A DNA stretch of 64,000 nucleotides from assembly GCA_035222895.1 (NCBI GenBank), contig JAVYIG010007531.1, positions 1 to 64,000 of the forward strand, written 5' to 3'. Both the position numbers and the translations under genes were made by a program. The DNA comes from Strongylocentrotus droebachiensis. Its lineage: Eukaryota; Echinodermata; Echinoidea; Camarodonta; Strongylocentrotidae. A model generated the notes under the pieces. That model searched no databases, was not told the DNA's origin, and saw nothing but the letters and a program-made list of their open reading frames with translations. Shown here piece after piece: positions 40,401 to 53,100 of this stretch (its first letter is position 1; every line of letters begins with the position of its first letter).

Positions 40401-42354
40401 CCCTACGCATCACCAGCTAACACCGGAGCATATGCCGTGGGTCCACAGTTGACACCAATAACAGGAACAGTTGCTACTGGGAGGAAGGAGTTACCCCAGT
40501 CTGCTCCAAAGTCAGCCAGAAATCTAAACCACACTATATTCTCTTTGGCTGCTGATCAGCTTCAGCACTATTCAGAACAGGATATCAACAGTAACTCCCC
40601 TCATCATGCGTGTATGCCAGCTTATCGGAAGGAAGGAGGCAGGAATGTTGGTTCTGCAGGAGATGCCAGTAGTTTACCACCACCTCCACTACAGCAGATG
40701 CAGAATCTCCAAGAAAGCAATGGAATGCTCCAACCAGGGAATGGTGGAGGCTTCCTAAGAAATGAAGTATGTAGAGAGACTCAGCAGCCTTCTCCTCCAC
40801 AACCAAGACCCTTCGTGCCTATCTTTAACCCCAAGCCATCTCGCTCAGTCCCATCGGCTGCCAGTGGAAACCATCCACCCCAGGTACCAAAGATCAAACC
40901 CTCGTTCACCCCACACAAACCAAGATCAGTCATGCCATCAACATTCATGTCCAGAGCTACTACCACACCCACCCACAAGCCCGCAACCCACCCATCAACC
41001 ATTGATCTGATAGCTTGTGAGGATATCATCCCACCGACCCAGCCAGGACTGAAACAACACCCTCACCATCATCTGCCACACTCTGCAATGCTTCTGCAGC
41101 AGCAGTGTTCTCCTTCTCCATCGTCCAGTGCCACCCATCATCAACCGGCTGCAAGACAGGCACTTCATTTTGGACCCAGTAAGGTATCTTCATTCAAAAC
41201 AGTGTCCAAACCCAGTCATCCTCCCATGGTGCATGTTGCCACCAGCTCAAACAACCATGACAAAAAGAGAAAAGCTAAGGTAAAGCATCTTACATTTATT
41301 TTCCCAAAAGAATAACCCATCAACTGGCCCTCTATGTATGATATGTATGGTTGCATGTATGATAACAAAAAAAAGGGTGATAACTATATATAATACATCC
41401 AATTTTGACAACATTTAATGTCTGATGTCATTACACCTTCCCATAATCTATTACAGAAGATAATGTAAATGTAGCTCCGAGGCCACATTGAAGGGCGGGT
41501 GGGGGATGGAGATTCTGTTAATTTATAAAGTTGATCAAGTATTGAATGTGCACATAAACCAGTTCTGTTTGTGTCTTTGTCAAATTAATATTGTTGATAT
41601 AACATAGCAGTGGGGAAATTGATCCCATATACTCCTTGAATGGAAAGATGAACTCGATCTGAATATTCTTAACATGTCTGTTTTCCTTTGCTTACATTTT
41701 TAAAATGGTAGGATGGTGACGACGCTGGAGAAGCCAAGATATCAAAGCCCCGCTCCAAACCCAAGGTTCAAGAAAATGTGGATGTTCAACTGATGGCCCA
41801 AAATGATCAGGTAAGGTTATGATAACTGGAGATCATAATTCAGTGATGGCAGTAAACCTTTGATTTATTGCTTCATTGAGTGCAGCTAGTTAAATAAAAT
41901 ATGCAAATTATATATTATTGAGTGCCTATGGGGCAATTGAATTTTAGACAGTTGTTTTTGTTGCTTGCATTTATTTGCCAGAAGAAAAAAAAGGAAGAAG
42001 AAATCACAAGTACAACAAAAATGAATGAAACTCTTGATCTATGTATTAGGTTAGGTGTGGTAAAATAATAGGAAAGAAGGAAAGAAAATATTAAAATGAA
42101 GCTTTGCTTAAAGAAATATGTGAATATTGTCTATTTTGACAAACATGTATATGGACAGGAATATGTTCCAGCCTTATAATCTTCACCGTTCGTTCGTTAA
42201 TTCTATTTCAATTTGACAGCTCTCCAAGGTGAACAGCATCACACTTGTATCTTGGTTGAAGGAGAAGGGTGTCCATGTGTCATCCAAAGATAAGAAAGTT
42301 GACCTGATATCCAAAGTTATGACATTCATCAACTGCACTGCCAAAGAGATGTGA
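34494..42354 (+). CDS. C18orf63: C18orf63 homologue (DUF4708 protein, 11 coding exons)
   Basis: Exons: 34494-34711, 35393-35528, 35944-36097, 36584-36660, 37182-37291, 38013-38109, 38624-38706, 39092-39275, 39630-41279, 41712-41810, 42220-42354. Phases are consistent and give about 980 residues against 685 in human. An in-frame TGA at 34488-34490 just before the ATG fixes the start. Residues 1-353 carry the DUF4708 region, with recognisable blocks SSIFFAKVPDFSLLCSVV, IRVIPAVFQACFTY, KLAPSWNKVGEYYIQGRDF, DKWCYVLPSMKKGKVV and FTYPEFCIRKIELRPVPRVD. Exon 9 (residues 354-903) is disordered, rich in Ser/Pro/His/Gln, with ten tandem 11-residue repeats (511-620). The last exon ends in a SAP-like motif (WLKEKGVHVSSKDKKVDLIS). 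Function is unknown; do not infer enzymatic activity. Confidence 0.9.
40101..40430 (+). repeat. Ten 33-bp coding repeats in C18orf63 exon 9
   Basis: Ten units of 33 bp encode HPY-x-x-PANTGA with x-x = TS, AS, TT or PS. Because the period is a multiple of three, a second frame (40000-40452) is also open; it is a by-product, not a gene. The nucleotide identity between units is high, which implies recent expansion and likely length polymorphism. Confidence 0.95.
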
Positions 42355-42409
42355 GTGAGTGAGATGCATTCTAGCTCCCAAGACGTACAGGATGATACAA
42401 TGTCATACA

Positions 42410-42722
42410 GGGGGGTGTTTCACAAAGATCCTAAGTTGAACTTATCTCTAAGTTGGACTTAACAAATATGGAAAGCCGTTAATTAGCATCTATGAAAATA
42501 TTTGTAAAAGTTATTTTAAAAGGCATAAAATGTTGATTCAAATCATTCATATTTTCTATTATCAAGGAGATTTCATGTTCTTAATATGGAATTTATAAAA
42601 AGTCTGAAGTACTTGAATTTTTGCTTTTGAATATGTTATTTCAAGACTACAAATAGCTCTCCATAATTTTTAAGTCCAACTTAGAGTTAAGTTCGACTTA
42701 AGATCTTTGTGAAACACCCCCC
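42410..42722. mobile_element. CACAAAGATCCTAAGT-type MITE, copy 2 (C18orf63 3'UTR)
   Basis: Ends GGGGGTGTTTCACAAAGATC and its inverse at 42705-42722. Interior as in copies at 14841 and 53725. It starts 56 bases after the C18orf63 stop, so the transcript probably contains the whole element and can fold on itself. Confidence 0.75.
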
Positions 42723-42971
42723 ATGTCTTCTACAGTTGAAGAATGTACACTGTACCAGGTGAGCGCATATCCTATAACTAGAAGAAATGTTTTGCTGAAA
42801 TTATGATATGAAGTGTTCACACTACCAATAGGATATTGAAGAAGAGTTTGCCCGACATGTCAACATGTCTTAACAACGTGCCTGGACATGGTTGTTATGA
42901 CTTTCTGCAGACTGCCAAAGTTTGCCATTCTTGAACTGAAGCCATAGTTGAATCAGAGTTAAACTTCAGAA

Positions 42972-42977
42972 AATAAA
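42972..42977 (+). terminator. Candidate proximal polyadenylation signal of C18orf63
   Basis: AATAAA about 620 bases after the stop codon. A further AATAAA at 44692-44697 may be the distal site. Confidence 0.4.
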
Positions 42978-43459
42978 GTTAATGTTTATACAGAAAACAG
43001 AGTTGGTGTTTAAACATAAAATAGAGTTGGTGTTTATATTGCATTATCTGTTTGGTATTTCATCTTATTCATGTTATAATACAAAACATGATTAGCAGCT
43101 TTAGAACTTTTTCATTGATGAAGATAATAAACACTGAAGAAGATATAGAAAATGTACATAGATTTGTCAAAAGACCTCTTAAACTTGTTTAAAAGGCCTT
43201 TTGATGTATTTGCAATGGTGAAATTTGGCCGATGCTATCACTTATTGTTGTGTGTACAATCTAAAATATCTAGAATGTTTATTATTTTTCTGGACTAAAA
43301 TTGTCCATGAAGATAATAGGAGATTTATTTTATACAATTTATGTATTTATCAAATATGTCATGGGCTGTCTAATCACAGAAAACCAGGGTGTGATGCAAT
43401 CGAATATTAGTGTGTGATCAATCTGAACTAGTATGTACATTTTTACAGAAATACCAAAT

Positions 43460-43460
<1 letters not shown>

Positions 43461-43497
<37 letters not shown>
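43461..43497 (+). repeat. CT dinucleotide repeat
   Basis: Near-pure (CT)n of about 37 bases. Confidence 0.95.
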
Positions 43498-43501
<4 letters not shown>

Positions 43502-43559
43502 GATATTGAAATGTAATTTGTTAATATCTTGATCAAAGTTGAAATGCAAAATAGGTAAA

Positions 43560-44760
43560 GATAAAATATGAAGTTATGTTGAATATAATATATTGCAATC
43601 TTATATAGGAAATCTTGTAAAATATGTAAAATGCATGTTGATAATCAGCTATACCTCAATTCGTTAATATAGACTGTATAATATATTTAAATGTATATAT
43701 GCTATAATATATTGATTCAGAAATAGTTCTATAATTGTAATTAACTGAGATATAGTTATATCAATTTAAATTATTGGGTCAAAAATATTCTAATATTCTA
43801 AGTTATTAATCCAGATATAATTATATAACTGTAAATTATCGATTCAGGGAAAGTGCTGTAATTATATATTATTGATGTAGATGTAATTACATAATTGCTA
43901 AAATGTTAATTTAAATAGAGTTCTATGATTATATATTATTGATTAAGATGGGTATGTAATTGTAATATATTGATACAGAAATAGTTGTATAACTGCAAAT
44001 GATTTATTAATGCATAGTTCTATCTGGAAATTATTTAAACAGTTCTATTATAGATTATTGATTGAGACAGTTCATACTGTACATGCAAATTATTCATTCA
44101 GACACAAATATTAACTTGTTACTGATTCAGTCATGTTCTACATTAAAAACAAAATATAGTGAGTTTATTACGCTGGTATACTTCTACTGCTGCACTGACC
44201 AATGTAAAACAAACTGCTTTATAAAAAGTACTCTAAATGTTTCATGATTTCTTTTGTTATCAAACATCAACAATCTGCATGTGAATTAGATTGACAAATG
44301 AAAACAAACAACATTAAAATACCTGCTAAATGTTTTTAAAGGTAATTGGTCACTTTGCAGTTAGTTGTAAATATTACTTCTACACATATTGAGTTGCCTT
44401 GTATACTGTTTACTCCTATAGTGTTAATGTAAATTTACTCTAGCATATCTTTAGCTTAGATAGATGTAAATATGTTGTGAATCTGATGAAAATATAAATG
44501 CAGTAGATATATGTACCCAAAGATGTTACTTGTAAGAGATAGTCAGTAATTTACACTTTGTATTATCAAGGATTTTTCCTCTTTTTTTACTGAGCATGTT
44601 ATCATGTCCATTATTTTAAGATGTTGTATACTGTGTACACTTTGTACATGTATATATAGATTTGTTTTGTTCATGCAATCTTGCCTTTTAAAATAAAGCT
44701 TTGATGTTCTTTTCAATTTTCTTGTAATTTCTCTTCCATAATGAGCTTTTTTTGCTTCTT
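43560..44760. other. AT-rich 3'UTR or intergenic DNA after C18orf63
   Basis: Strongly AT-rich with a loose periodicity: ATTGATTCAGA / TAATTATATAACTG-like phrases recur about every 60-70 bases between 43700 and 44110. This looks like a degraded tandem repeat. An AATAAA lies at 44692-44697. No exon seen. Confidence 0.5.
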
Positions 44761-44865
44761 TCAACTACTATTTTTTCAATTTACATTCTTTATTTTTTTA
44801 AATTTTAACATTTAATGGTGCAAACCTTTATTTACAGACCTGAACACAAATATTTGAGGTTGGAC

Positions 44866-44873
<8 letters not shown>

Positions 44874-44914
<41 letters not shown>
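44874..44914 (+). repeat. GA dinucleotide repeat
   Basis: Near-pure (GA)n of about 40 bases in the C18orf63-MROH1 gap. Confidence 0.95.
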
Positions 44915-44921
<7 letters not shown>

Positions 44922-45510
44922 AATGTGTGGGAAGGGGTAGGGGAATGAAATGAGAAAAAGAACAAGAAACAAACAATAGATTGTATCCACAGTGTTGGCA
45001 AAAGTCAAAGAGGTAAATAATAGATCTAATTTCGGATAAAACTATGGGGGTAAAGCACAACCATTGAAAATAACATCATTAAGGAGTTATTGTTTTCTAT
45101 CTGAATCTCTTAAATGTTAATAGTGTGTCACTCTCAGAGTGACTATTGATTTGGTTTTGGACCAACAAGAAGTACCAATCAAACAAATTTTCACTGAATC
45201 CATATCTCAACCAACACTAGTCTAAGTAAATGATAACAGTTATAAGAACTCAACAGTGCTTATCCAGCTGGACTTTATTTGACAGGCAATCTACACATAT
45301 ACATTTCACATGATAATTTGACACACCTATTTTAGGCCAAGGTTTGGGAAACTTCTGATGCAAGACATACGTGTTAGACGTGCATTAAAAGATTTAAGTA
45401 CAAGTTGATGAGGAAAAATAAATCATCGTATATAACTACTGATTCGTTTTCAGAATCGAGTTAATTAGCCAAATTTACCATTCAATCTACACACATTTGC
45501 AGCTAGTAAT

Positions 45511-45651
45511 GCTACGGTCACAAAGGTTCGTACGAACGATAATTTCGTACAAATCTCCCTGTTTTTCCATTGTCTTCCCGAATTTCCATTGTCTGAAAAT
45601 CGTTAGTACGGCGTTCGTAGCAGTTTCTAATGGCATTTGTGACCGAGGCCT
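45511..45651. mobile_element. Short MITE with GGTCACAAA inverted ends
   Basis: GCTACGGTCACAAAGG at the left and (inverted) GGCCTCGGTCACAAATGCC at the right, with internal CGTACGAACGATAAT and GTTCGTAGCAG. About 141 bp. Confidence 0.55.
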
Positions 45652-48600
45652 CAATAGGGATTAATTTTGTTAGCCTTTCACAGATGCACAATTGTAAAGT
45701 CTAACCAGCTTAAATACACAAGCCCACTATTACCAAATACATTATGGTATTACTTTAATGAAAATGGTATTGAGTACATATAACATTGCAGAGCATTTTT
45801 GAAGAACAATTTAGAACTAAATGCAGACAAAATACAAGGTTTAACTTTATACAGCCATCTTGCCAAATACCTAGACATCATATCTGAAACAGGTATACAA
45901 CCTGAAATATATTTTTCAACTATGAAACAAAACATAATTAATAAACTATAGATTGAATAAGTAAAAACTAAATTGTGAATTTAGAACTGTCCTCGAACAA
46001 AGGTAAAATGTGAAGATATTATATATACCGTATTATATACCGAATAATTTTGCGACGATGTATGACATGTATCATAAACTCAAGGTAAAGTCAAGACAGT
46101 AATTGATACAAATGCAAGTCGATTTAATCACACTAAATTCCTATTGAAAACAGTAGTGAGGTTTGAAATAAACAAACAAACATAAGAAAAAAATGACTTC
46201 AAAATGACCTGAAGTCTACTTTCAGGAACCTAATTTTCAGAGAAATTGAAAACCAAATGTAGTTAACAATGTTTTTTTTATGCCACAAGAAGATGATATT
46301 AATGATGATTTCTAACATTAACTTCAAATTCGATTTCATGAAGGTTCTTAAGTACCACAATGGCTGAAGTTCTTTCCATTCTAAATAGGTGGTATTATAT
46401 AACTTCAGTAATTCTTCACCATTACAAAGTTTGAGCATATCATACAAATTGTTGTAAAATATGTGTACTTGTAAGTGCCACATTGATACTTCATACTTCA
46501 TGTACATGCATTACAACAAAATATAAATTAGTACTTTGAATAGAGGTCTGCAAGTCAAAAAGAAAATTAAAGAACAAATCACGTCATAGCTTTGCCTATT
46601 CTATGAGATCCAAAGGTTATATTAAATAAATGCCATTCAGTCTAGAATTTTCATTAAAATACTGTTGTGATAGCCTAATTTTTTTTATATTCAGACTCTC
46701 TATTTCTCAAGATAGAGCATATCATTACAGTCTATATTGACCTAAGTGGCATATAGACTAAATGCCTCTAAAAGGGAAACTACTCAAGAAATAATCTCTG
46801 TCTGGTTGATATCCTACCGAAAATGGATGAAAAGCCAACACTTTAAAGGCAATGCTTACAGCTATCATCATTTAATAAAACAAATGAAGCTTTAAATAGT
46901 TCTGAACACATCAACCAACTACATATTTTCATGGTTTTTCATAAATCGGAGGGTTAACGTAGTTTCTCAATATGATATAGAGGAATATAGAAAACCGGAT
47001 GTAAGCAGTTAGCATTTATGTCACTGTGAAACTTTTTGAAGATACTGACGATGTTCCTGTATATGTAATGATGAAATGCCCACTATATCATATGTATACC
47101 ATAATGTAGGCCTATATGTTGAGGCCAACTTGCAGATCCGGTACATGTAAATGTGAACAAGACAGCTGGTTGAACTTTTTGTACTTATGCAACTTTACAT
47201 CTAATCTCTGTTTCTTTAATGAGACTTGGAGGTTTAAAAATCCCTGCATTCCATATCCAGATTTTGGAGGTGCTTGTCTTCACTTGAAGATAAATAATGT
47301 TTCATTACAGATACACAATAATATAAGATTGACTTGGACAAACAATTACATTAAACAAGGTAGCATTTTTTTCTTGAGAGTAAATTGTAATTAAGTACAC
47401 CTCTATAACACATTTTACACAATTGACATAGCTCATTTGAGTAACATCTTTATACAGTACTAATGACAGATGTATGGTTTTAAAATGAATCTAATTAACA
47501 TTATTATTTTTCTTTAATCATTGCTGTTAAAAATTCAATTACCCATAATTTGCTCCTGAAGACTTAATATCTCTAAAAAAATTAAAGCCATTGATCTACT
47601 AAAAGTTGATATGTATGTTGTCATGTTTGAATAAATATCTGTCTTTTGTGTCATTTAAAAAAAAATTGTTTGTTGAAGTCACCATTTAAAATTGACAAGA
47701 AAAATTAAGATATCTATTTAAACATGACAACAAACATGTCAGTACTTGGTAGATCATGAGTTTAAATGCAAACAAACCAAAAAAAAAATACCAGTTTATA
47801 ACTATATTTTAACAAAATATCACATTATTCTCTACACAAAGCTGGAATGTTATTCTACAGAGCAAACTTCTTTCAACAATATTCTAAAGAATAATTTGCT
47901 TTAATTAATCTCACATTTATAGAAGATCCTGCCAAACATAAACATGACAAAGAATGAAAATATATACATTCACTAATATATAAAACTAAACTCCTCTGTA
48001 TACATTTTCATAAAATGTATCATATAACTTTAAAAGTAGATGAATAGCTAATTGTCAGTTTTTTAAACCATGATGACTCTGTATCTTGTTAAATTCTAAA
48101 TACAATGGAAATTTAGATGTCAATCAAATTGCACCACATTATGACTTCCACCTACGTAAAGCTATACAAGCACTTACTATGTAAATATCATTAAATAAAG
48201 AAGAACAAAAAGAAACAAAATATAATGCTGTTATACATTCCAGCGTCACCTTCAACAACAATATCCAACCCCTTTAGAATTATTACCATTTATCATTCAT
48301 AATCTAAGAAGATTTCTAACTTGGGTTCTGAACTCCATATTTCATTATTTAACAAATTTAATTTCAAATATATTTGTCATCAGTCCATGAACTGTGACAT
48401 GTTGCATGACACATGCACAGAGAGGGACCTGGCACAGGCCAATGTCGTGGCACAGAAAGTGGTTGAACAATGATGTTTTTATGGTGACAAGACATTACAG
48501 ATAATTTCAACATGTATGTACAGAGAAAAAAAGTAAGAAATAACAAAAGGATACATTTACATATAATATATAAACAAAACGAAAAGGTTTGTAGCTCAGG

Positions 48601-50107
48601 CATATGATACTAGCTAGCAAGAAAACAGTGACGTATATATTGCAAGATAAACTGGCTATGAGAAAACACACACCCTAGGAAGAAAAAAAAGGAAATCAAT
48701 TTGTATTTATAGCTGGCCTGCTTATTATAGGTTATACATGTACCTCACACTCCTACATAAACAAATATGTGAGTTATACTCTTTATACAAAAATTAACAT
48801 TTCTATAATCATAAACTGTCCACAGCATAGAATTATTGCACAAACAATGCATCAAATTGATTTGAGAACATTGACTGAAACAGATATTTTGATAACTAAA
48901 ACAATAATTTATATTTTTCTATGGCAACGACTTTCTTAAGTTTTCGGTTCATTCATTTCAGTTGCCAGATAGTCTATTTGTTAAATTGCTGTATTATGCA
49001 CTGAAAGGGAGTTGAAGGCTTATTTATCTGCTTTCTCTCCGAGAGACCTTCAGCACAAATGGATTCAGTTTTATAACAGATACCCTTACAAATTACTTAA
49101 AGTGTGTCATCAATACATGTCATACATGCATGTCTACAAAGTCAGTCTACTTTAATCAAAATGTGAGACTTCACATTAAAATGTAATAAAACCTTGAAAA
49201 TGACAATATCTTCTTCATATCAATCTGATCATATTACCCACTAAACAGACAAATCTATTAATCCATGATCTCATACGAGTTCGACCCTCTAAAATGTATA
49301 CATTGTATTACATACTAACAGATCTTTGTTATTGTAATATACACAAAACTAAATGTATTAGCATTCCATGGAGAAAGTCAACCTAGTCAACTGAATTAGT
49401 TCAATTGTTTGATAAACATAGTTCAATTTTTACAAGTAGTCATAACACATATAACATGCCTTATGTAAATGATATGGACTATTCTTGTAGACTGCATTTT
49501 AATTTGGCATCACAATTCACACATACATTGATCAATATATATACTGCTCCAGTGATCAGAGTTGCATGCCTCCAAGCTAACCTGTTAGATGTTATATTAC
49601 ATGCCCTACCAGTCAATATCTGTTATATTAGATAGCCTTGATTAAACTTTGTTACATAAAATTAAGGATGATTGCGATCTTATGCCTTGTTTTATCTCGA
49701 GCACCGGTCCAGCCTGACGCATCAAATGCACTTGGTTATAAAGACGATGCAAACAAAGGGTAAGCGCTAGTGCTCTCAGGGTAGCTTGGATACAGTATGA
49801 TGCAAAAGTATACCAGTACTCATTTGACCAGGTGGTCAATGTAATATTGAGAAATGACCGAGAGTGAAATATGCTAATTACGATACTCGCAGTCGATATC
49901 ACGTGATAAGCTGTGGACCAATCACACCTTGTATCTGTAAAGGCTTTCTAATATTAAATGTTCATTATTATCAGAAACCTCAGTTTGCTTATCTCTTATC
50001 ATATACATGTACATAGATGAAGGGCAATCACGCGAGGAAAGGGGCCATGCTGTATGATATGTACCGGTATATAGAGAACAGCAGACCTTTTGTAGCACCT
50101 GTGATGT
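45652..50107. other. Gap between C18orf63 and MROH1, probably including the MROH1 3'UTR
   Basis: AT-rich, with no exon supported on either strand; all frames are under about 105 codons and lack splice context or family resemblance. No clear minus-strand AATAAA was found close to the MROH1 stop, so the 3'UTR may be long. Bases 45300-45500 and 46900-48300 show nothing beyond A/T runs. Confidence 0.5.
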
Positions 50108-53100
50108 CTAGAAGTTGCTCAAAAGGCTCATGGCTTCAGCTGCCTTGACTCTCACAGATGGTTCCTGATCCTTTAGTAGTTGTATCAGAGCTGCAAAATA
50201 AAAAAACACAGTAAATAGACATGGCATTTTCCAAGAACTTCAACTCTTTACATAGCGCCATTTGTCTGTTTCAAACATTCAAAGGCAACTGCTCCTCCAA
50301 TAGTCATGGATTACACATTTTCTTGAGAAGATGGGTTTGAGGCCTGCTTTAAAGCTTTCTAGTTTGACAATAGAAATTTCTACTAGCATACCGGTACTCT
50401 CATATAATGTATTTTGTGAGTTGCTGTCTCCATTAGAGACGTTTTAAAGGCAACTTAATAAAATTGCATATGATTAACTTATTCAGAATAGTATATACAC
50501 TCTGATATTTCTCAAAAAGAGGCAGAAAGCAAAATGATTTTAAGGTGAATGCATGCTTACACCTACTGTAACTCTGTCTAGAAATTTACATCAACTGGGA
50601 CCCGTTTCACAAAGCCTTTTGTCAATGACAAATGACATAAACCAGTGACAAATCTGCTGATAACCAATCAGAAGCAAGGATTTCAGTAGCTTATAACAAA
50701 AACTGTCATTTGTCACCAATGACAAGTTTTGTGAAATGGGGGCCTGGGACCTGTTTCACAAAGCCTTTTTTTCAATGAAAATTACATAAACTAGTGACAA
50801 ATTTGCTGATAATCAATCAGAATCAAGGATTTCACTAGCTTATAACAAAAGCTGTCATTTGTCACAGATGACAAGTTTTGTGAAATGGGGGCCAGTGGGG
50901 CATTTCACAAAGCCTTTTTTCGATGAAATATGACAAAAATCAGTGACAAATCTGCTGATAACCAATCAGATGCAAGGATTTCACTAGCTTATAACAAAAA
51001 CTTTCATTTGTCACTGATGACAAGTTTTGTGAAATGAGGGCCAGGGGGCGTTTCACAAAGCCTTTTTTCAATGACAAATGACAAAAATCAGTGACAAATC
51101 TGCTGATAACCAATCAGAAGCAAGGATTTCACTTGCTTATCACAAAAACTGTCATTTGTCACCGATGACAAGTTTTGTGAAATGGGGGCCAGATCTCTGA
51201 CATAGATATTTCAATTCAATTCCATAATTCCATAATAAAAACAGTAACATCAACATGCAGTAAATATAATAGAAGTACTACTTATACATAATTATTATAT
51301 ATCAAAAATAGTAACATATTGATAGTAAAAAGCAGGAACATACCTCCACAGACGTGATCCTTGCTGATGAGACTATGATTCTCCTTGGGTAGGTTACCGA
51401 GTAAGAATCCTATGCACATAGCAGCGTTAGCTCTGATATCAGGCCATGCACTACGGAAGAATGATACGTTACCCATCACATAGAAGTTCACCTTCTGGAG
51501 CAGGTCCACAATCTGAAAGAAAGATAACATCGAGATTAATGCCATGAAGGATGGCATGTGGCACATCTCAATGTGGCTCAACAACATGCTCTCTTTATAG
51601 AACAAAGCTTTTGAACATTAGTATCAACCAAAAGTCATTGGCACTTAAGTGTTTCCAGTTCATACTGTCAAGAAAGCTGGATACACTTGCTCATTAGATA
51701 TCTCTTTTTTTTCTTTAGAGAAAGGTATTCAGTGTCTTTAAATAGGGAATATGGTCATACAACAGCTGTTTCTGAATTAATACTTGACTGTACATTAGTA
51801 ATTATGATGATTGAATCTTGCATAATAACCTTGATGGAATCTTCTATAATTCTGTTAAATGATGTGAAATGTTAACAGCTTCCCTGATTATCTCCCAATC
51901 CACAAAGCCAAATCAATAAACATGCATGAATTAAATATTCATATGCGTTATATAAAAACTAGCTATTATTATTATTAAGTAACTGTTACCATGGATACTT
52001 ACAATGACCTTGGAGAGGTCATACATGAATTCTCCATAGTTGAGTTTCCTGTCTTCTATTAGATGTTTCTGGAACATCTCGTTCATGGCACTAGACCCCA
52101 TCAGAGTGCCAAACTGTCTTAGAGCAAATTTGCAGGACTGCAAAAACAAAAGAATATATTCATTCTCTTTTATCACCATCAGAATAAGAGATCAGTCCAA
52201 TGACACGGATGTATACAAACGTATGATGTAGATTCTGATAAATCGGCTTTCCTATGTCACAGCTTACGCAAAATTCAAACTCAATACATATGATTTGTGT
52301 TTCATCAATAAAAAAACAAAGAACTTTCTCAAGAAATGTTAAGGTTATAACCATTCAAATTATTACTTTTATCTTTTTCATTAAGTTAAAATGTAAATTG
52401 ATGTAACTATATATGAAATATTAAATATGTTAAGAGGAAAAGAAAAAAGAAAATGATTTGAACCCATTAATAACTAAGTCCACCCTGACTCTTCTAATAC
52501 CTTCTTAACATCATCATCCTCATCATTAAGATGAAGCAGTAGACTGACAAAGTTGGTGTGGATCTGCTCCAAGAAGGGGTCTTTGGATGGGCCGTCACCA
52601 AACCGACTCAGGTTACCAAACAGTGTGAAGGCAGCTGCTCGTACTGACGCACGGTCCTACATGTACATGATAAACACAGACATGTGTATGTTTAAATCAT
52701 ATTCGTACAGTCAAACCTCCTTTAGTGACCACCTGTCTACAAAGACCACATTTTTTGTTTTTAAAGACTACCTGTCTACAAGTACCACTTTTGTATTTCC
52801 CCTTCGGAGGTCGCTATAGACAGGTTTGACTGTATATGCTAAAGCACGATCCTCACAAACAAGTAATAATCGGGTAAGTGTACATTTTTTCTATATTTCC
52901 ATTTTAATGTAATAGATTATCTAAGACTACTTCAATCTAGTCCTTCCATATGGGTACACTTGTAATTTACATCCATACATAAAGTTCATGAACAATGCAT
53001 TGCTTTGTTGATACGGCAATCCCCTTCAAAATGTAACCTAGGTCTGACTAAATATGAGGCTTAACCAATTTCATTTTTTGAGTGTTCACAACTGGTCAAA

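Noticed and set aside
40000-40452. Overlapping second open frame with ILTHHQLTPEH-type repeats
   Set aside because: It is the +1 frame of the C18orf63 33-bp coding repeats; it stays open only because the period is divisible by three, and it has no own splice or start context.
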